NCBI GenBank assembly: GCA_008360955.1
Contig: LUCM01002276.1
Coordinates: 128,999-192,998, forward strand
Source of the DNA: Fasciolopsis buskii
Lineage: Eukaryota; Platyhelminthes; Trematoda; Plagiorchiida; Fasciolidae
Direction of reading: 5' to 3'
Length of the DNA: 64,000 nucleotides
The notes beneath the pieces are model-generated. The model was not told the origin of the DNA. It searched no databases and was given only the letters and a program-made list of their open reading frames with translations. Every line of letters starts with the position of its first letter. The first letter of the stretch is position 1. Positions 60,905-64,000 of the stretch are shown in pieces. Made by a program: the position numbers and the translations under genes.

Positions 60905-63900
60905 TTATGCAATTGCGTCCGCTTTTTCTGTTGGGGAAACAAAAGTGAATGTATTTAGATAAACCGCCGTAAACAACTCGCCGCGACATCGGGTTATGAA
61001 GATGATTATTTGAGTTTACCCCATGGACAAACTGAGGCTCGTCGAGTGCTTTGGGTTCTGTCACGTATCCACCATTTGTCTTGGTGTCAGATTTGACCTA
61101 TTAGGCAATAGCATTACTTAGTAACAGAAACAACTGGGCATGTCTGTTAAGGATTACACTTTTGTATTTGCTGAGAATTTTCATAGACTTTAGAAACGTT
61201 GTTGGCCAGCCCTCCCTCCACCTTGTGGTTTAATTTCTTGTCGAGTAAACATTTAAATCAGTATAACCTCTTTGCTTGTGGTTATAAACACAAAATCAGC
61301 TGCCACAGAAACTGCCTTTGAGAGTTAAGGAAAAAAGCATCGACCCCTCGGTCAACCACGGAAGAATGCAAGCATTTTCTTTTACACTTAAACATCCCTA
61401 TTGCGCATCATTGTGGAAGGTCCAAATAGTCCGTAAGTGAGCAAACAGTGCCCAACGTGTGATTCCGTGCATCATTCACCGAATAGCTATCAGTAATGAC
61501 TGCCCTAAACTGACCTATTTCTTATTTTGTTCTAGTTGTTGTCCTACCCATAGTGAGTGTCTCATTCAAGTAGAAGTTCGTTGAAAGATTACGGCCAGTC
61601 TGATCGCAAGCTCACAAAATCTATACTATTTAGAATCTTCAGCATGACACACTCATTCGATAACCACCATCGACAGAGGTGACGATTTGTTTGTCGTAGT
61701 GTTGAGACTACGAACTAGCTATGGATTGGGATTCCCGGATTTTTGCCTTTTATTTGACAAGTAGTTTATCGAAACCATTCACTGATGAAAAGACGACATA
61801 TTTTCCACTTTAACTTAGCATATATATATATATATAAGTATATATACCAATGCATCTTAGAGAGGAATTCGTGAATTGATTAAATTGGATCATTACAAAT
61901 GAGTTCTGCAAAGTGGCACAGGGCCGATTTTCTTTCAGTGTCATCAAAGTACATCGATTGTGTTGATTGCGACTGCCAAAACTTGCAAAGACTCTACCTA
62001 ATTCCTTGCTATCTGGCAATTGTGGGTGCATATGAACCACATTTGAATCCTCTTGAGCGAACTTCACTACCTAAAATACCTATGGCGAAACTTCACACAC
62101 CTAATAATAGCCGCATATATCGTGCATCCTATTCGTAGTTCGCAGAGGACGATTTATAGACGTATACACGCGCTGTCCAACACTCCGGTTATTCACACAC
62201 CGAGCAATGCTATTAACATGCGCAGCTGATACCTTTAATCCAACAGCTAATAAAATCAAGACTAAAGTTTCATGGAGGGCACTTAGTTTACGATAATCCT
62301 ACCATTTTCCGTAAACGGTAATCAACGACACCGAGAAAGAATCTAAAAGTTATATGAACAAGTTTACATAGAAATGAGGGAGACTGGAACAAATAGTTGC
62401 AAACTGCTCACAAAGAGCAAGATATATTTACAGATGGCTACGTGAATGGGAATGCCAATTTAAACAGGTTGCGCATCATGAGCTGAAAATATATACAAGT
62501 GTATAGAAGGCACACCGAGTATAAAATTATCACCAAGGCCGTTAAAATATTGGAAATAAATGTAGTCGTTCATAATGTTAGCAATTTTGACAGGGCTTTT
62601 ATTGATGGTTAGAATGTCATCAGTCCGCAATGATGCGAAAAGCACCCCGTTAATTATGCCTCTTAGAGGTGAAACGGGTAAAGAGGTGTTGTGGAGAATA
62701 GCCTGGCTTTTGCACGAAGGAGCCACAATAGAGTGTTGTTGTTGGCACCTATAAAATTATTCAGTTAGTTTTATCAGTTCTGCTATGCAAAACTAGTTTC
62801 CCGAAATGCGATTCTTTCGTGAAATTGGGAAGTCGGCTTAGGGTCCCATGAGTCGGCACGTTGTCAAACAAATAGGCTGGGGAATGAATAGTGTAAGCCA
62901 CATCCTGTGGGCCTTAAAAATTATGCATTTGTTAAACAAAAATAAGCAAAATGCAACGCAAATTTAGATGAGAGCAAATATAGACAGAAATACACAACAA
63001 CAGAGGAGGTTTATAAAAGTCAACAACGAAATAAATCATGTTGACAAAGAGGACCTACATAAAAAAGAGACTGCCGAAACTCGATAGCCCTTCATCGTTC
63101 CACGTCAAGTGCATGATGAAAAGGGGGCTGGAAGTCGGGTAGGTTTGCATAATTCGATTTCCAATTTCTTCGATTGTGATACTGTTTAGTGCACGACGAC
63201 ACCCATGTCCATTATTGAGCCAGGCATTTAAAAGTCTATTCGATACGTCCAAGCTCGCCAGATGACTATAATTCTGGGGGCATTTTTAAACCATATTCAT
63301 GAGCAAGCGCAGTAATCGGCGTTTATCAATATGGTGACGCTGATACTTGCAGATGCGGAACTCAATGTTTGTACCAGCCCGGGGTTCATTATTGCGAAAC
63401 GACACTCTGCCATCGATAGGAATTCTGCTCTGCATGAACTTGTCAAACCAAAATAACTAGTTGGGCTTTTCCTCAAAGAAGATAGGTCCTAGTGGATGTA
63501 TCGCAGATGATAGCAGTTAAACGACACTGGATATCCAAAGAGCGATACTGTATACCATACATAAATATATCTGCCAAACTGTCTGGAGTGCTCTCCAAAT
63601 ACGATTCTAGTAGTCGCGGCTTTGCGGCACTACAATAAAATTTAATGGTAATTATGGGTAGACAGCACGCACATCAAGCGCCAAAATCGGCCACATTTGT
63701 GCTCTTGAAGCGCAGTAAACCGACAGTCCATCGATAACCGGATGAAAGTCGACGGAGTCCAGGATGGAGGTTGACACAAGCCGTCATACAGTCTTAGATG
63801 AACGCAAATGCATTCCAAAGGGAGCATCATGATACTCGACATCGTTGTAGGGTCGCATGGTACACTTAAAAGATAGTGGCCCAGGGCATCCAGTACATGG

Positions 63901-63914
63901 CACCGCTATTTCAC

Positions 63915-63950
<36 letters not shown>

Positions 63951-64000
63951 CAGATCTGAATGCAGGTAATGTCATCGATTGCCCAAACCGAATTAGAGGT
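60905..64000. other. Right end, no gene supported; (TA)n at 61820-61836 and 63920-63949
   Basis: Short frames at 61810-62138, 62460-62726, 63055-63252 and 63642-63842 have no recognisable domain. Two TA microsatellites are the only repeats seen. Confidence 0.35.

Noticed and set aside
1..64000. CRISPR arrays, prokaryotic operons or rRNA genes
   Set aside because: No regularly spaced repeats, Shine-Dalgarno-linked gene strings or rRNA signatures were seen. The content is clearly metazoan.

Overview
The window looks like a repeat-rich animal genome and most resembles a digenean fluke (trematode flatworm). The evidence is indirect: decayed non-LTR retrotransposons with SR2/RTE-like and CR1-like proteins, a Ty3/Gypsy element, a tRNA-derived SINE, (TA)n microsatellites, few long open frames, and mid-range base composition (Schistosoma is AT-richer). 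Species cannot be named from this sequence. There is no prokaryotic or CRISPR-like organisation.

Only two clear host protein genes are visible. Both are intronless and encode full-length 12-helix major facilitator superfamily transporters of the MFSD8/CLN7 type. One lies on the minus strand near the left end (1841-3334, 497 aa). The other is on the plus strand near the middle (32913-34520, 535 aa). They are paralogues, about half identical over the membrane core, pointing away from each other about 30 kb apart. The second has a remarkable run of ten cysteines in its central loop, encoded by a TGT microsatellite.

The rest is mostly mobile DNA or DNA in which I see nothing. Region by region: 0-10 kb holds the first transporter, two SINE copies and a foldback hairpin. 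At 10-13 kb is a decayed CR1-like element ending in a (CAATA)n tail. At 13-32 kb there is a truncated foldback copy, a SINE, and a pair of 1152-bp near-identical inverted repeats (18061-19212 and 27269-28420) flanking 8 kb. At 32.7-34.5 kb are the second transporter and a putative CCAAT-box promoter. At 35.5-49 kb is a graveyard of seven RTE/SR2-like copies, several joined head to tail at (GAT)n tails. Two of these share an almost identical 1384-bp 3' segment that begins abruptly inside the reverse transcriptase. At 53.5-56 kb is an antisense CR1/L2-like element. At 56.4-60.1 kb is a decayed antisense Ty3/Gypsy element whose LTRs, gag zinc knuckles, protease, RT, RNase H and integrase can all still be traced.

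The genes do not form an operon or pathway. The layout is best read as a transporter gene pair spread apart by repeated retroelement insertion and reshuffled by recombination between repeats. All domain calls are by eye; percentages and outer boundaries are approximate.
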